This document shows positions 45,200-59,200 of a stretch of 64,000 bases of DNA, piece by piece (within the stretch, counting starts at the first letter, position 1; every line of letters starts with the position of its first letter). The stretch spans positions 4,429,001-4,493,000 of the forward strand of contig NC_051096.1 of the NCBI RefSeq assembly GCF_901709675.1, in the 5' to 3' direction. Both the position numbers and the translations under genes were made by a program. This stretch comes from Syngnathus acus (Eukaryota; Chordata; Actinopteri; Syngnathiformes; Syngnathidae). The notes under the pieces are model-generated. The model ran no database searches. It was given only the letters and a program-made list of their open reading frames with translations, and had not been told where the DNA came from.

Positions 45200-48100
45200 T
45201 TCTACTGTTTTATATTCATTAAATGAGAAATAAAACAGTATAAAAGCCTTCCTTATGTTTTTTTTACGTTTGTACATAACACATTTGCCATTAATCTAAT
45301 ATCACTTGTAAGATTTACGCTATAAGATAAAAGATATAAGATCATTATCTTAAAAAATATCTCATCTGACTTCAATGTTCCATTTTTACTTCATTACAGT
45401 AAAATTGTTTGTACTTTATTACTTCCAACCTCTGAATAGAAATGTGTCAGGGCTACTACGGTAAACTCTACATGTTTTGACCTTTAGGCAAAAACATGTA
45501 ACCTTTAAATGACTCAAGGACGGGATTTTGATGAGTCAGTAAGGACTTTTCGAATTTCATTACACACACATGCTCGCACTCGCACACACACACAGATGCC
45601 ATCTTTTTCACTTTCACTCTGACTAGTCCTAAAATAAGGGATTCTTTCGTTTGTGTTGAGCAACTTTTGTTTTTACTCTTAGCAAATGTTTGCCCAGTGT
45701 TTATTTAACACACAGTTACACACAAGTCACAACATTTCTTCTTAATTCTGTGGCTATCGATAGAATATTCTACACAGAATTGATAACTGGAGAAGGAATT
45801 TGATGTTTTTCAGGATTTCTGTTGCTTGCATCGCAGTAAATGCATCCATACAACAAAAAGAGCCATGGCACTATCACACAATGGTGAATGGAGAGTTCAT
45901 CTATTGTCTCTATTGTTCAATGTTGTCATATATTTGTTGAGTTAAAGAACAAGATCAGCATTTAGACGAATGGTATATCACGTTGAGTCCTCATGGTTGC
46001 ATGACTAGATTTGTTGTTCACTTCCGTTGGTCAACAACATACCAGAAGCTACAAAAAAAAAAAAAATCCGTCATTGGGATGATCATGCACATTCCACCTG
46101 ATCATTTTCTCCCATGTGCATTTCTCGCAACAGCTGTTAAAGCTACAAATCTCAATTACGGGAAGAAAAGAGTCTCAGTGTCCGATGTGACGAACTGATC
46201 TTTGCAGCCACCAATCAGGGAAATTGATTTTGTAAAACTTGGGAATATCGGAACGCATGCAAATATGTTATGGACCACCGGGGGCTACTTTCTTATTTTG
46301 CAGTCACAGCGAGGTGACGACCTTTTCTCACACACATATCACGCTGTATCTATCTACTTGGCCTTGTAAATGTCATAATAATGTACCCACTGTGTGCTGT
46401 GGAATGCCTGGCACGCAGGCGCTCGTGTCTCCTCCAACCGTCTTTTTTCTGTGAATGGGCTTCTTCAGCCCGCTCGAGGTAACATCACGCTTAACATTTA
46501 CAGATGGAGAAAGATCAAGCGTTTCTTTCTTCTACTTTCTTGAGAAAAAAAACAACAACAAAAAAAAAGAGGCGCTTCGTGGCGGTGATGACGAGGAGGA
46601 GGCGGTGATGATGTTTGTAACATGTGCGTCGGTGTGTTATGTGCATATAAGGGAAGCATTGTCATGGGACGACCACTCGAGGGGGGGGGGGCAATTCTTC
46701 ACCCATGGATCACACATAACGCACACACACATACAAAGCCGGGAGGGCATCAGCTGTGACAGAGTTCATAGAGTACGACCGAGGGTAGGAATGCAGAGAA
46801 GAGAAATATGGAGCTCGGGTGATGGCTACGATATAGTCGAGAAGACCTTACATGGAAAAGATGAGAGGAATAAGAAAGCGGTTTTGATGCTGATGTCAAA
46901 AGATTGCTTAACCACAAAAGTCACACTTACTGTATGTGTTGGTATGCTTCGATTAACAAAAAGGAAGTGGTGCAAAAATGACAGGAAGTTTATTTTTGAC
47001 AGCCCCATCAGCAAAAAAAAAAAGAACATCTGTGGAGGAGGTCAAAATCAATTTATCAAGTGCAGCTTAAACGAACCACATACAATGTCAGATTAGTTTT
47101 CCAATTTCAAGTGTCCACTTCTTCCTTGAATGACTCAATTTGAGTCTGACATCCAATTGAGCTCATCACTCTTGTTACTTTCTCCATTTCTTGTTGACAC
47201 CATGTTCCACCTCGGGTTATCCCGCAAATTGTCTCTGCCCTTTGACCCCTCCCTACACACTTTGCTTTGATCACTCGCTGAAGCTTTTCCGCCTGAGGCT
47301 TGTCTTGCAACACTGCCCCGACCAGGAATGCTTTTAGTTTTGGTCCAGGAATGCCAGACCCATCTTCACCTGGACCCCGTCATTTATTTCCATATCAGGA
47401 CTATGTCATCCATTTGAGGTTCTTACCAGCCGTCTCCTTGCCGTCAATGAGGCTTTGTGTGTATATTCGCGGACGTCTGGATCGCATACTACGGGTGAAC
47501 CCGGTCTCCCAAAGGGGCCCATTGTTCTGCGTCTCATCTCGCTATGGATGAGCATCGGGGTGGGCGGGGGTTGACAAAAGGGAAGCCAAGAGGAAAAGCG
47601 ACGGAGGAGACAAAGGATTATGGGTATGAAATAAAAAGGGTGCCATGAAAGACCTCAATGTTTGTGGACACCCAAAACAAAGCAGGAATGTCATGTTTAG
47701 GGGATGAAGTTAATTATTTTTGTGGGGGGAAAACAGAGCCTGGCTCGGATTATAAACACAATTCTAATCAAAAGCAGCCTTGCTGTGGTCATAGATCCCA
47801 TATGGCCTCGTGGTGGACCTGACAGATGTCCGTGCTGGACACAAGCAGGAAAAATAATCACGACTATGGAGCTCTGATCTGCCCCGGCGATCTGGGGTCA
47901 AGGGGTTGGGGAGTTTGCGGTAAACAAGTCAAGCAGGAAGCAGAAAGGTGCTAGGTTTGGAAAATTATTTTAATTGCAAGCGAGGGAGCAACTGTTTTGT
48001 GTTGCTCACGTTTCATTTCACTTTCAGGGTTTACTGATAAGAGGAAATATTTGGGACTTTCCATTGACTGATTTTTGAACAGTCACCAATGTTGCATTAT

Positions 48101-48340
48101 AAAAGCCAATTGTGGTATTTTCCAATTTCGTTATCTGTCCACTTCCTCTTTCTTTATTACAGGGAGGCGGGGTGGGTACTTATATGCCATTGTGTACTTT
48201 TACAGCGAAATGCAAAAATTTCCTGAATTTGACCTTTTAAGAACTCGATAACATTTTGTGGTTCCTCTCCAGGAAATTACTCAACTTTACAATACATTGC
48301 CAGAATGTTGACATATGATAACGAGCGTAAATAAGAAGAA
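45200..48340. other. Gene-free region upstream of marcksl1
   Basis: No coding sequence was recognised. The longest frame (46455-47096, 213 codons) has Lys/Asn/Arg-rich low-complexity content and no family match. Short A and G runs occur, including one at about 46681. Confidence 0.5.
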
Positions 48341-48450
48341 ATATATAATATAATATAATATAATATAATATAATATAATATAATATAATATAATATAATA
48401 AGATATGATATGATATGATATGATATGATATAATATAATATAATATAATT
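48341..48450. repeat. (ATAAT)n microsatellite with ATATG block
   Basis: About 110 bp of TATAA/ATAAT pentamers, interrupted near 48411-48428 by a run of ATATG pentamers. This indicates a point change that was then copied within the array. Confidence 0.92.
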
Positions 48451-50210
48451 TTTTGTTGTCAGTAAATAGGAAATAAATATCCTACATTAAAAGAGAGTAA
48501 AAATAGGTTTGGGAATCAGTGATCTAAGAAACGACTAGACTAATTACAATCCATGGCTACTGTAAACACACGTGTACATCTCCCCCCCACCCACACACAC
48601 CCCAGGCACACGCAGTGCTGGAAATGGTGTCAGTCCAGTATAAATCCCTTTTGACTTATGAGCATGCCTTTGACCTTATTGCCATGACAACGGCTTCTAC
48701 AGGATAATAACGTTGTGGCAACGCTGACACGCTATGACACAACAACGCAGACGCTCATTGTGTGACGTGTCGCTCAGAGCTTTTTTTAAAATATCTTCTT
48801 TCTTTCTCTTGCCTGTCGAGCTTCAGGTGCTTTTTTTTTTTTTTTTTTTTCTTGATGTGACCTAAATTTTTGTGTGCAATGTGCTCAGTAATGTGTGTAA
48901 GGGAATTTAGTTAGATGGAAAGGTCTTGGAGCTAGAAAGGAAAAGCATTTGGTAGTTGCTTTCAAAACAAGATTGATAAAAAGGTAGGTCAGGGCTCATT
49001 GCTGAGCATGTGCATTGGTGTGTGTGTGTTTCGAATCTGTGTACACCCACGCAAGAGTCCTAAAATAAATGCTTCTCCTTTCATACATGTGAGCACATTC
49101 AGCAGTGCTGAACAACACATTCACTCCCTCCCCTCCCCTTTCCTCTTCTTCCTCCTCCTCATCTCCCCTTCACTTTCGAAAATGTCAAAGGACAACAGGG
49201 GATGGGGAATTACGAGAAATAGAAAGTGAAACAGAATAAATGTGTATTCAATTATTTCTATCACCTTAACATTATTATTAACTGTAAGCGTGTCACCCAA
49301 AGCTGCTCATTTTTTTTGACTTGCGCTAAGAAAAAATATTTTTTTTTTTAGTGTTTTCCGCTCATAGCTAAAAATGCTAATTCCTAACGTATTATGTATC
49401 TTAAGCGACTTGCCATGTTTATTAGCAAATCCTTCATAATTAAATGCTGTTCAGGAAAGAAGCTTAGTGAATTACTGGATGTCATAACTACGCCTATTTC
49501 CATCCAATCAAAAGACTCAGTTTCAAAAGCGTCCTTTCCAAAATCCAAATCCAGGATTCTCAATGAAAAACACTTTTTGCTCAGGTAGTTTGCAATCACC
49601 CTGAGTTTACTACCTTTTGTAAGTCCCGGCTCATTCAGCATTGGTGAGTAACACTCGGCAGTGCCCACTTGACAAAATATAGTGTATGATGCATAAATGG
49701 ACGGGCGTGAGTCAGAGGGGAGAAACGCTGATGAATGGCTTGATGGCACACTGACCCACTACTTTGCAGCTGCGTCGCCAGTGGCTCCGCTTGGCCTCAT
49801 GAAACAGACACAGACTGATACACGCAAATTAATAAGGCCTTTTAACTGGACTTAGAAGTCCCTTTGCGCCCCTAACAAGCAAAAGGCCTTTTTATATCCG
49901 CTTATTGTCGGGACTTTACACATTCACCATTGTGTTTCTCGTCGGCCGCCGATGATGATTTAAGCACGGAAATGGTTCGTGCCATTTGGGGTAATCACTG
50001 AGCGGTCACAAAAGAGGAAGCCATGTAGCGTCTGTATAGGAAGCTTAAAACTGCTTTCACTATTACTTTTTTGTCGACACAGCCTGCGAATCTGGGAAAT
50101 TTATTTTGGGAAAAGCACGATTGAGTAAGATTGGAGCAAGTTGGTAAAAGTTCGTTAACCTTTTTGAACACGCTTTTATAGGTCATATTAGGAGAACTTG
50201 CTAGAAATGA
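48451..50210. other. Gene-free region
   Basis: Contains a T-run near 48830-48851. No gene was recognised. The open frame 49384-49749 (minus) has no domain I can name and no splice or start support. Confidence 0.45.
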
Positions 50211-50535
50211 TCCTAATGCAGGGGTGTCAAACTCATTTTTGTCGCGGGCCGCATCGTAGTCATAGTTTCCTTCAGAGGGCCATTATGTCAACCCGAATAA
50301 ATGTACGAACGCCTCATATTATAAACAGTATAAGCTACAAAATAAAACTTGTTTTCAAATTAGACTAGTAAAAACTGTTCAAATATTTGAAAAAGATGAT
50401 TTTTGAAAGTGAAGACAATTTGCAATTTTAGTAATGACATGAATTTGATGCACAATTTGTCCGCGGGCCACATAAAATGATGCGGTGGGCCGTATCTGGC
50501 CCCCAGGCCTTGAGTTTGACACATGTGTCCTAATG
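50211..50535 (+). mobile_element. Complete non-autonomous hAT-like element with 8-bp target duplication
   Basis: The element proper is 50219-50527 (309 bp). Its ends are CAGGGGTGTCAAACTCA and TGAGTTTGACACATGTG, which are imperfect inverted repeats. It is flanked on both sides by TCCTAATG (50211-50218 and 50528-50535), an 8-bp duplication typical of hAT transposons. It has no coding capacity. The copy at 21891 shares sequence in inverted orientation. Confidence 0.88.
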
Positions 50536-53500
50536 TATCATAAAATATGACATTTGATAAATTATACGGAACTCACCGGAGCAAACACACCTCGGCCATT
50601 TTAACTAAAGTTAAAAATGAAACACAGACATTGTAATTTTGTTTTTTTAGTTTTTTTGTTGCACCAAAATGTAATTAGTGCTTCTTTGGCATGTTTCCCA
50701 CTTTGACAAATATTCATGGGAATCTGTTAATTAGTTTTTGTGTAATCCTCCTAAGCAACAAACAAACGTCAATTAAAACAATACATTTTGCCTTCACGCT
50801 TGGCAGAGTTCAATTTAATTTAACCTTTATTTATTCAGGTAAAGCAACCGAGAGCTCATTCGCAAAAACTGCTCTTCACCTTATTTAGCTTTAGAGCCAT
50901 TCCGCGATTGAATATGCAAAAAGCCAGTCATCCAACCATATCATGCTCAACCTAACCCGAATCAGAATCGCACAAGCCGCGGGCAGGTGCTTTTCGAGGA
51001 ACCCCGTTGAATTTGCATCGCTTGCTTTGCGGCCATTTTGTATCGCGTGCATTCTGCATGTTGCGTTGAGGTGACGAGAAGAGAAAGGGCAGCAAGTGGC
51101 CCTTTGCTGAAATATGCCCAGCCTGGAAAGCGAGCGTAGCGGGGTTAGCGTTGGCATCGTCAGCGATAAACACGCAAACATTGGTTGTGTCCTCCCAGCA
51201 CACCCTCTGGGCTGGCACATGGAGCAAGAGGGGGGGGGGGGGGCGAGCCTGTGTGTGCCCAAGGATGAGACTGAAAAGAGAGCAGGATGTGGCGATGGCA
51301 AGATGGCCGCACGGCTTTGAAAAATAAAATCCATTTGGCTCCAGACTACATCTAAAATGCACCGAGCGGAATTATTCCACCGCGTCGTTCAAACACAGTG
51401 GCAGAATCCCAAAATGATTCCGTGGTGGCCGTTTTATTTTTTGTCGTCCCTTTTAGAGGGTGGGAAGCGAGGGTAGCGCTAGGGGGGGTGTTATTATATA
51501 AATTACTGTAAAAAGGATTGATAGGCAGACAGCGAGATGTGTCGGGAGTGAGCAAAGGCGGAGAAAAGCAAAAAAAAAAGGAGGGCTGTTGTGTGTGTTG
51601 ACCTAATTCCATGCAAATGGCGGCTCCAGTGGCAGACAAATGTTGGCGCTCCATTCGACGTCGTAATTCCGGAATCTGGCTTTGGGCCAGTCGTGATTCG
51701 CACGCATGTCATCTCTATATATACATGCTCCCTAATGATCGATTAATCTACCCAGTTAACAAGGGAAGGGAGAATAATAAGAAAGCGAGCTCTCAAAAAG
51801 CAGCCATGCCACGTCCAGCCCAGGTTGCCAAATAAAACCGAGCAGGCTCATCGGTTTATTCTCATGTATTGTTCCACATGGTGAATATATGACGTTTTAT
51901 ACCTGAACTGTGCACGCTGCAATATTGTAATTGCTTTCCTCCCAAGCATCTATAAAGGTGTTTTATTACTACTGTTAAAAGCGGACATTGCCGTGCTATT
52001 ATCTAAATGCTGCTGAGAGCTGCAGAGTAGTTTCCAACCTGCCCAGGACAAAAAAAACGGATTCATTCTAATCGGACTGTGTTGGGATTGACACGATTAA
52101 TGATGCCGAATATCGGCGGTGAACATCTGCTGGTAGCAGTTGAAGATAGTGTCAGCGTATTGGGAAAACATTTCAACGCCAGCAAATCTGGGATCCAAAT
52201 AAGTTTCTTGAATGAGTGCCGGAAATAAAATTCAATATTTGTTGAATGATATTCAGGTCAAATAGTTGAATATATACTAAAGGCATTGGGAGATTCCTCA
52301 AGGTTGCTTTATTTTATTTTATTTTATCAAACTTTTTTTTACTTTGTTTGGATTCTATTTATTTTATTCCACATTATTTCACGTTTTTCTGTTTCAACAC
52401 GCTCATTCACCAACTCGATCCAGCTACTCGTGGCTTGTCCAGGTGTGCCTTATTGTCTCATCTGTTGGTTTGTATTTAGTTCCCTCCTTTCCCTCAGTTC
52501 AAGTTTGATTCTGTTGCTTCCATATGATGACATGCATCTCTGTAGTGAGTATTTATTTTTCTTTTTGTTGCAATAATTTTCACTTCTGCTTTTTAGTTTT
52601 TGCAAGATTATCCGTGATGTTCCGCAAGTTTGGTCAGTTTAGTCAGGGCAAGGAAACAGAAACTTCTAATTTTTGAACATCCATGAAAAAACTTCACCGG
52701 AATGTCCTTGCTTTTATATTCAAATGATCCCGACTACAAATGCTTGTCATTTTCACACACACCCCAAAAATCTAAAACCAAATCGCCGCTTATATGCTTC
52801 ATGTGATCAACAGAGGGCTGATTACCATTTCCGAAATCTTCCGTCAAATTCAGGAATGATTGGAATTCAATGCACGGCCACGCAATCATCCTTTGCATCT
52901 CCTCTCCTCCTCTTCATCAGCTCACAGAACCTTTCTCTTCTTACAACTCGTGGAAGCGCATACACGAGGCCATTGAGTCTACCGCCGCCTCATTTAAAAT
53001 ACAAACACACAGACGCTATCTCTTGCCCCTTTTCTATATCACCGCCCAATCAGCGCAAAATTCCCCTGGCACGGCTAGATAATGAGTCATCATTCACTAA
53101 CACAAACACACACACACGCGCTCACACTAGCTCCTGTCCCGTAATGTCATTATAAAACCCGCAGCTTTAAATTATACTCAATCAATAGTTCTTGTTTATC
53201 TGTACCCTGCGCCTGTGCCTGCAGTTATCCGTACTTGCGAATGCTCCCAGCCTTTCCAAAGTAGCCACATCAATGACGGTATTAGAATCTGATAAACTAA
53301 TTGACCGCCCGACTGTCTCAATGGAAAACCAATTGAGATGCAGCTCGGCGTCTCCCTCTTCAACAATGAAGGGAATGTTAATGTTTTTTGTTTTTAAGGG
53401 GCGGGGGGGGCTGTAAGGTAAACACCTCGAGCGGTCTGGATGCTTATTAGCATTATCACACAGCTGCTACACAATACAGACAGTGATAAACATTCCTGGA

Positions 53501-54210
53501 ATCACAAGGACTTTATTTGGCAGGGTAGTGTCGCTTGAGGCCCGCAGGAAGGGAAAATATATCAGAATTAACACGAGGGAAGGAGTAAACGCCGTATTTC
53601 TCTTTTGGTCATAAAAACGTGGAGTTGAAATATTGAATCCATATTGGTTAACACCACGGTTTAATTCCACATGGTTATAAAACACATGTTTACGTGGAAC
53701 ATATGTAGCAGCTAAGCCAATAACGTTCTCGCTCCAGCATGAAAACTATACGTGACATTTCATCGGGATTACCCGCTCGGTCTAATTAGAGGTAGAAGAT
53801 AAATAACTACAAAAAGTGAGAAACCAGAGTGTGTTGAAAAGAGCAGCAACTAAAATGTAAGAGTGGGAAAACAGTTGAGGCAAAGTGCACGTGGGAGTGT
53901 TGCTTGGAATGGAGCCAGCGCGATTGTGACGAGAGCGAGCATGAACGTTTCACGAGACGGGCTTCGAGTCAGCTTGCGCCTTTACTGAAAACGACGCAAT
54001 GGCGTCCACAATTGTGTGTCTGCAGGTGGATGCTCATCTCAATTGCTTCAAGCTTAATTGATCTGCAACCGGAGGCACCGCTAACCTGATTTGCCTTCCA
54101 CTCTTTTAATTATAGTCTTTATCAGTCCCCATTTATTTATTTATTTTACAAAAAACTGTAACTGTAGCAGAACTGGAACAACCCGGTTGCTCAATTTGGA
54201 TGAGCTTTAT
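50536..54210. other. Gene-free region
   Basis: It holds a degenerate repeat fragment at about 50811-50880 (TTTAACCTTTATTTATTCAG, a common fish repeat phrase) and a G-run at about 51231-51243. No coding sequence was recognised. Confidence 0.45.
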
Positions 54211-54638
54211 TACGGTATTTTCCGGACTCTCAAGCGCACCTAAAAACCTAAACATTTTCTCAAAAGCCGACAGTGCGCCTTAGAGTCCGGTGCGCCTTAT
54301 ATATGGACCAAATTCCAACTTTTTTTCCAAATTTAAACTGGCCCGAAGCATTGTGTCATGAAATCAATCATAAGTGGCCCGCTGAAGACTATGAATCATG
54401 AATCAAAAAGACTATGGATCATTATTTTGTGATTATAAAGTAATATGTCGCATCTGAAGTTGAAATAAAAAAGATAAAATGGAGAATGATTTGATTTGGA
54501 TTAAAAATCTGACATGATGCATTAATGGTGCGCCTTATAGTCCGGTGCGCCTCATATAAGGACAAAGTTTTAAAATGGGCCATTCGTTGAAGGTGCGCCT
54601 TATAGTCCAGTGCACCTTATAGTCTGGAAAATACGGTA
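54211..54638 (-). mobile_element. MITE, TACCGTATTTTCCGG family, copy 3
   Basis: Full-length copy (428 bp), inverted relative to copy 1. The first end reads TACGGTATTTTCCGGACT and the second GTCTGGAAAATACGGTA. It retains the internal AAGTTGAAATAAAAAAGATA segment missing from copy 2. Confidence 0.87.
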
Positions 54639-55821
54639 CTTTTTTTTATCTTATGTGGCCTTTTTATCATGCAGCTTGAAAATATTTTCATAATATTAGG
54701 AATTTTGATCTACTCCCATTTGATCATTATGTTTCATCTGAAAAACATTCCAATCTAGGTGTTGTTGGAATAGACATGAACAGTCTGTCATATAATCAGA
54801 AATTCATCTTATAAGACACCCAGACTTAACATCTCTAGCCTGGTTTAAATTTCCAAATCTTTGACAAGCCTATTTTGTGCAGGAAAGGAAATGTCCCACC
54901 CGAGAGACGGCAACTTCACCAAGATCCGAATTCTCAGTCTAATCCAGTGTCTACATCTGTTCCCCCACCCTCATCACTCGACTACTGCTGAGCGAGTAAA
55001 CAGGTGCATTTCGTGTCTGGGTCACTTTCCGGGCCACTTTTTCCCTCGCATCCTCCCGTCTACTGGTAATATCCATCCAACACTCCCTTTTGGCCCCCAG
55101 CCCCATCCTTGCTCTACCCCCCGATTATGGGCTGGTAATAAGAGGTCTAGACATGCTTGATTAGGATTAAGGCAGGCACGGCGAGGTCACGCAGCGAGAA
55201 GCGGCTTTAACTCGGACACACACTGCTGCGAAGATGGGACGCGCCCCAAGAGGGCCCCGGCCAGAGGTTTTTGAGGAACGGTCAAGGGGTCATGAAGAGA
55301 GCGTTAGAGGGGTGTGAATGCAAACAGCTTTCATCGGAGCAGACAGTCACAGTCAGCCTGGTTAGCGCTCACACTTGAAGTGAAAATTACAACGGTGACG
55401 AAATGGCTTGGGGTGCTTCCGTGCAATGTTGTCCAACTAGGCGTGGCCAAAAAGATCAAAATAAGAGGATCACATCAGATTTTTGGTCAGAAAATATGAT
55501 TGCTATAGTCCGGGGATGGGTCATTGGTGAGTGGCATCTTGATCGATAAAAATGGAGCAAACTATGAAAGGAAAAAGTGAAAATTGTAAAAATGAATAAA
55601 AAATAGGACACAAAAATCCGTAATTATCCAAACTGAATATGCATAATTTTTAGTTGCAGTATCACCAATCACCACTAGATGGCAGATATGTCTTAATTGT
55701 GCTTACACTGTGTCTAATAAAAAAACAAACGTGAGTGCACGACATAATTTTTGGTAGATTTGGAGTACTTCAATAATATTAAAACATATTTAAAGGAACA
55801 CAAATAAAATTTAGCACACAA
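54639..55821. other. Gap between two MITEs
   Basis: No gene was recognised. It contains a CTCF-like motif at 55672-55685 (separate entry). Confidence 0.45.
55672..55685 (+). promoter_or_regulatory. CTCF-like motif
   Basis: CCACTAGATGGCAG fits the vertebrate CTCF core CCASYAGRKGGCRS at every position. Binding is not shown. Confidence 0.4.
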
Positions 55822-56219
55822 ACACTATTTTCCGGACTATAAGGCGCACCCAAAAACCTAACATTTTCTCAAAAGCCGACAGTGCGCCTTATAGTCCGGT
55901 GCGCCTTATATATGGACCAAATTCCTAAATTTAAACTGTTCCGAAGCATTGTGTCATGAAATCAATCATAAGTGGCCTGCTGAAGACTATGAATCATGAA
56001 TCAAAAAGACTATGGATCATTATTTTGTGATTATAAAGTCATTTGTTGTGTCTGAAGTTGAAATAAAAAAGATAAAATGGAGAATGATTTGATTTCGATT
56101 AAAAATCTGACATGATGCATTAATGGTGCGCCTTATATAAGGACAAAGTTTTAAAATGAGCCATTCATTGAAGGTGCGCCTTACAGTCCGGTGCGCCTTG
56201 TAGTCCGGAAAATACGGTA
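55822..56219 (-). mobile_element. MITE, TACCGTATTTTCCGG family, copy 4
   Basis: Same orientation as copy 3. The left end is altered to AACACTATTTTCCGGACTAT and the right end is intact (CCGGAAAATACGGTA). It lies 1.2 kb from copy 3. Confidence 0.85.
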
Positions 56220-59200
56220 AGTTTCCACTCATCCTCAATAATGTGCAGGCCCCACATGTATACGAAACATCCCCTATAATGAGTGTTGTTAGCAAGTACT
56301 GGAGGCTGCGTAGCGTCTGCGACAAACGTGTAAACTTGTTCGCTAACCTCGCTGACAGACGGCGATTGAAAATGTTTCCATTCACACCCGGGCTCCCGTT
56401 GGCATCTCACATAGAGACACACATCTGCACTCTGGGGCCACGAACGGAAGATAACAGGGACATGCTAATGTGTGCTAATGATGTCATTATCTCCCGATGA
56501 GTGTAAATGGAGCGAGAGATGCAGCAGTGTGGAAGGTGTAAAGTTCTCCCCATCACGTTTGGGCGTGCATGTGTTGGGAAGTTACGCAATCACGACAGAA
56601 AAAAAAGTCACACACCGTTTTTTTTCCCATTCTGTTTGATTGGTTGAAATCCAAATTGTTCAACCATTAGAGTTCAGAGGGTTCATTGGATGCCACTCTG
56701 GTCTGTTTGAACTTTGACCTTGTCAAGTGAATAATTCATAGTGACGACATAGAGTGGAGTCCGGCACTCCACCATTTGTGTCATTTCATTGTCGGCACAG
56801 CTGCGGATGCTAAAGAGTCAGTCTGCTTTTTTTTTTTTTTTTTTTTTTTGTAACCGTTTATCGCACGCAACCACATGTTTCACGAGCTTGCATCATCGAC
56901 TCCTACATGTGTGGGCCCCTGGCACGCTTGCTCTTCTCCAAAAGCTGCTAGAACATTTGCTTTGTGGTGAGGTAGCAAGGTGCGAGTAAATAATCCCAAA
57001 CGATAAAATGAAATTTGTCTCCAAGCTTCGCGTTTGTACCTTAACCACTCAATCACAGTGGAATGGTTGCCACATGTTTGCTCACTTGGGAAGGCGCCAA
57101 AAATAAACCCAAATCATTTGAGAATTCTTTTTAAATGCAAGATGAGGCAGCAGAATATGAATCGTCTTTTTTTTTTTTTACTGCAACCGAGCTGTCACTC
57201 AACCCTGATGACTCTCTTTCTCTTCCCACCCTCCACTTTTATTCTGCCTGATGAGTTTCCAGGCTGTCAGACACTGTATCTCCACTCTCTATTTGCACCC
57301 CCCCCTTCCTCTTTCCCACCCCCCATTGGTTGCTACTCTCCCTTTATCATTTATAGAGCGTTTCTTCACTGCTACCCGGGCTTGGGTTTAGTTTTAGGAG
57401 GGGGGGTGGCGGCTATTGCGTTTTCAAGCAAACTGAAATATTCATGCATAAGAGCTCTGTGAGAGAGCGACTTCACATGTCCCCCCCCCACCCCCTCTCG
57501 AGTTGTGTGCCTCTTCATGATTGCGTAGTATGAAGTAGAGCCGCGGGTAGCCAGCTCGGCATCTTTTGTGTACTTCTCTGTTTGTACTCTTGCTTTTTTT
57601 TTTTTTTTTTTTTTCTCCCTTCCTCTATCTTTGCCAGGTGATGCGTGAAGCTGCGGTCGTTTTGATTCGGCTCCCAAAATAACGACTTGGCGCATCTATT
57701 AGCAATGAAGTATTCTGCAGGCAGGCACTCACAAGACCAACCCAAGGGGGGAGGTTGGAATTTTGAAGAAGTGTGTAGCTATAGCAATCCATGGAGCTCA
57801 TGTTTACCTTTAATTAAGCCAAATAGCTGAATTAAAAAAATGCCTGTTTGTATTTCTCTCTATTATTTTCCGACCTCTCTTGCACCTCGACCCCCCCCCA
57901 CTCTGCATCATCTCGGAGGCAGCAGCCGCTACATGTACACCCAGTTGCTATGTGGGCACCATGACAACCGTCATGAATTCGGCATGGCGCTCACGTATGC
58001 AGGCGGATGTAGTGCGTGTGTGTGTGCGTGTGTGTGGATGCAGCATTTCAAATGGCGCTCACGTATGCCGAGGATGAAACCTCTCCTGGGCTTTGGTGTA
58101 CATTCAGTCGGGTCTTCCTCTTTTGATTTATTCAGCGTTTATGCATGCGGCTTTTTGTGTGGAAGATTCCTGTGGAAAACAAAAAAAGTCAATCAATCCA
58201 GATTTTTATTCACACCCCATCCAAAAGGATTTTTTGATGAAACATTTGAAAATGATAAATCCCCCCGCCCTACATGGACATTAAGTAAGCAAACAAAAAA
58301 AGACAGAGCAATCCAATTATGTGATGCTATCTAACTCAAAAAGCAACCTCAGTATCCCCAAAATTCCTGTGGGTGTAACAGGAGGATTTTAATTTACTGC
58401 CTTCGAGCGCTTAAGGCTTCTTCATTCTTCACGGAAAATGTTGCTGCCTAGACTTCAGGATCCAAAAAAAAAAAAGATTCATTCTCCCTGTGTGTTGGTT
58501 GTTTTGTTCACCGTGCACACGGCTCGCTTTGTCTTCACAATGTAGAGGATGCTTGCCCGGAGAAACATTTGTCATGTTGTTTATTATCACCATTTTTAGT
58601 TTATTTTTTTATTTGTTTTTTCCTCAAAAAGTTGATCCTACAGCAACTTTTGTAAAAAAAAATAAAAATAAGGGGTTAAATCTAACCTATGAATGTTTTG
58701 TAGAAAAACATATCAAAAATGGAAACAAGACTTGATGGGGGGGAAAAAATATTGTTAAATAAGACATGAGATGTTTTTTTTTATGGCTAGAGGAGAAAGA
58801 ATTCCACCTATGAAGCAGACCGACTTGATTAAATTACCTTAAAGAAGAGCACAAGGGTTCGATTTGGCAAGGTTTAAGAATTTTAACATGATTTGTCAGA
58901 CATGTTGCTCATACTCCCCTGACTATACATACATATGCACTTTTGTTATATAGATTTTTCACATTCCAGTTGATGCACACAAAAAGGTCATTTTGTTTCT
59001 GGAAAAATGTGAGGATCATTGCACACAGAAAGAATTGGGCACCTGTAACTTTGCCAAAGGCGGGATAAACAAGCTTAAGATTTCCAGTAGTTTTCTTGAA
59101 TGTTGCTATTTAGGCTAATTTATCTGCATGGGCCATGTCCTAAAAAAACAACTTTCATTCTTAAATCTTAATGCTGAACCACATTTTTTTTGCTTTTGGT

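Noticed and set aside
46455-47096. 213-codon plus-strand frame, the longest in the right half
   Set aside because: Low-complexity Lys/Asn/Gly/Arg content, no domain, no splice context and no recognised relatives.
49384-49749. 121-codon minus-strand frame with fairly ordinary composition
   Set aside because: No recognisable motif. A single frame with no flanking splice signals or neighbouring exons was found. A translated search could reopen this.
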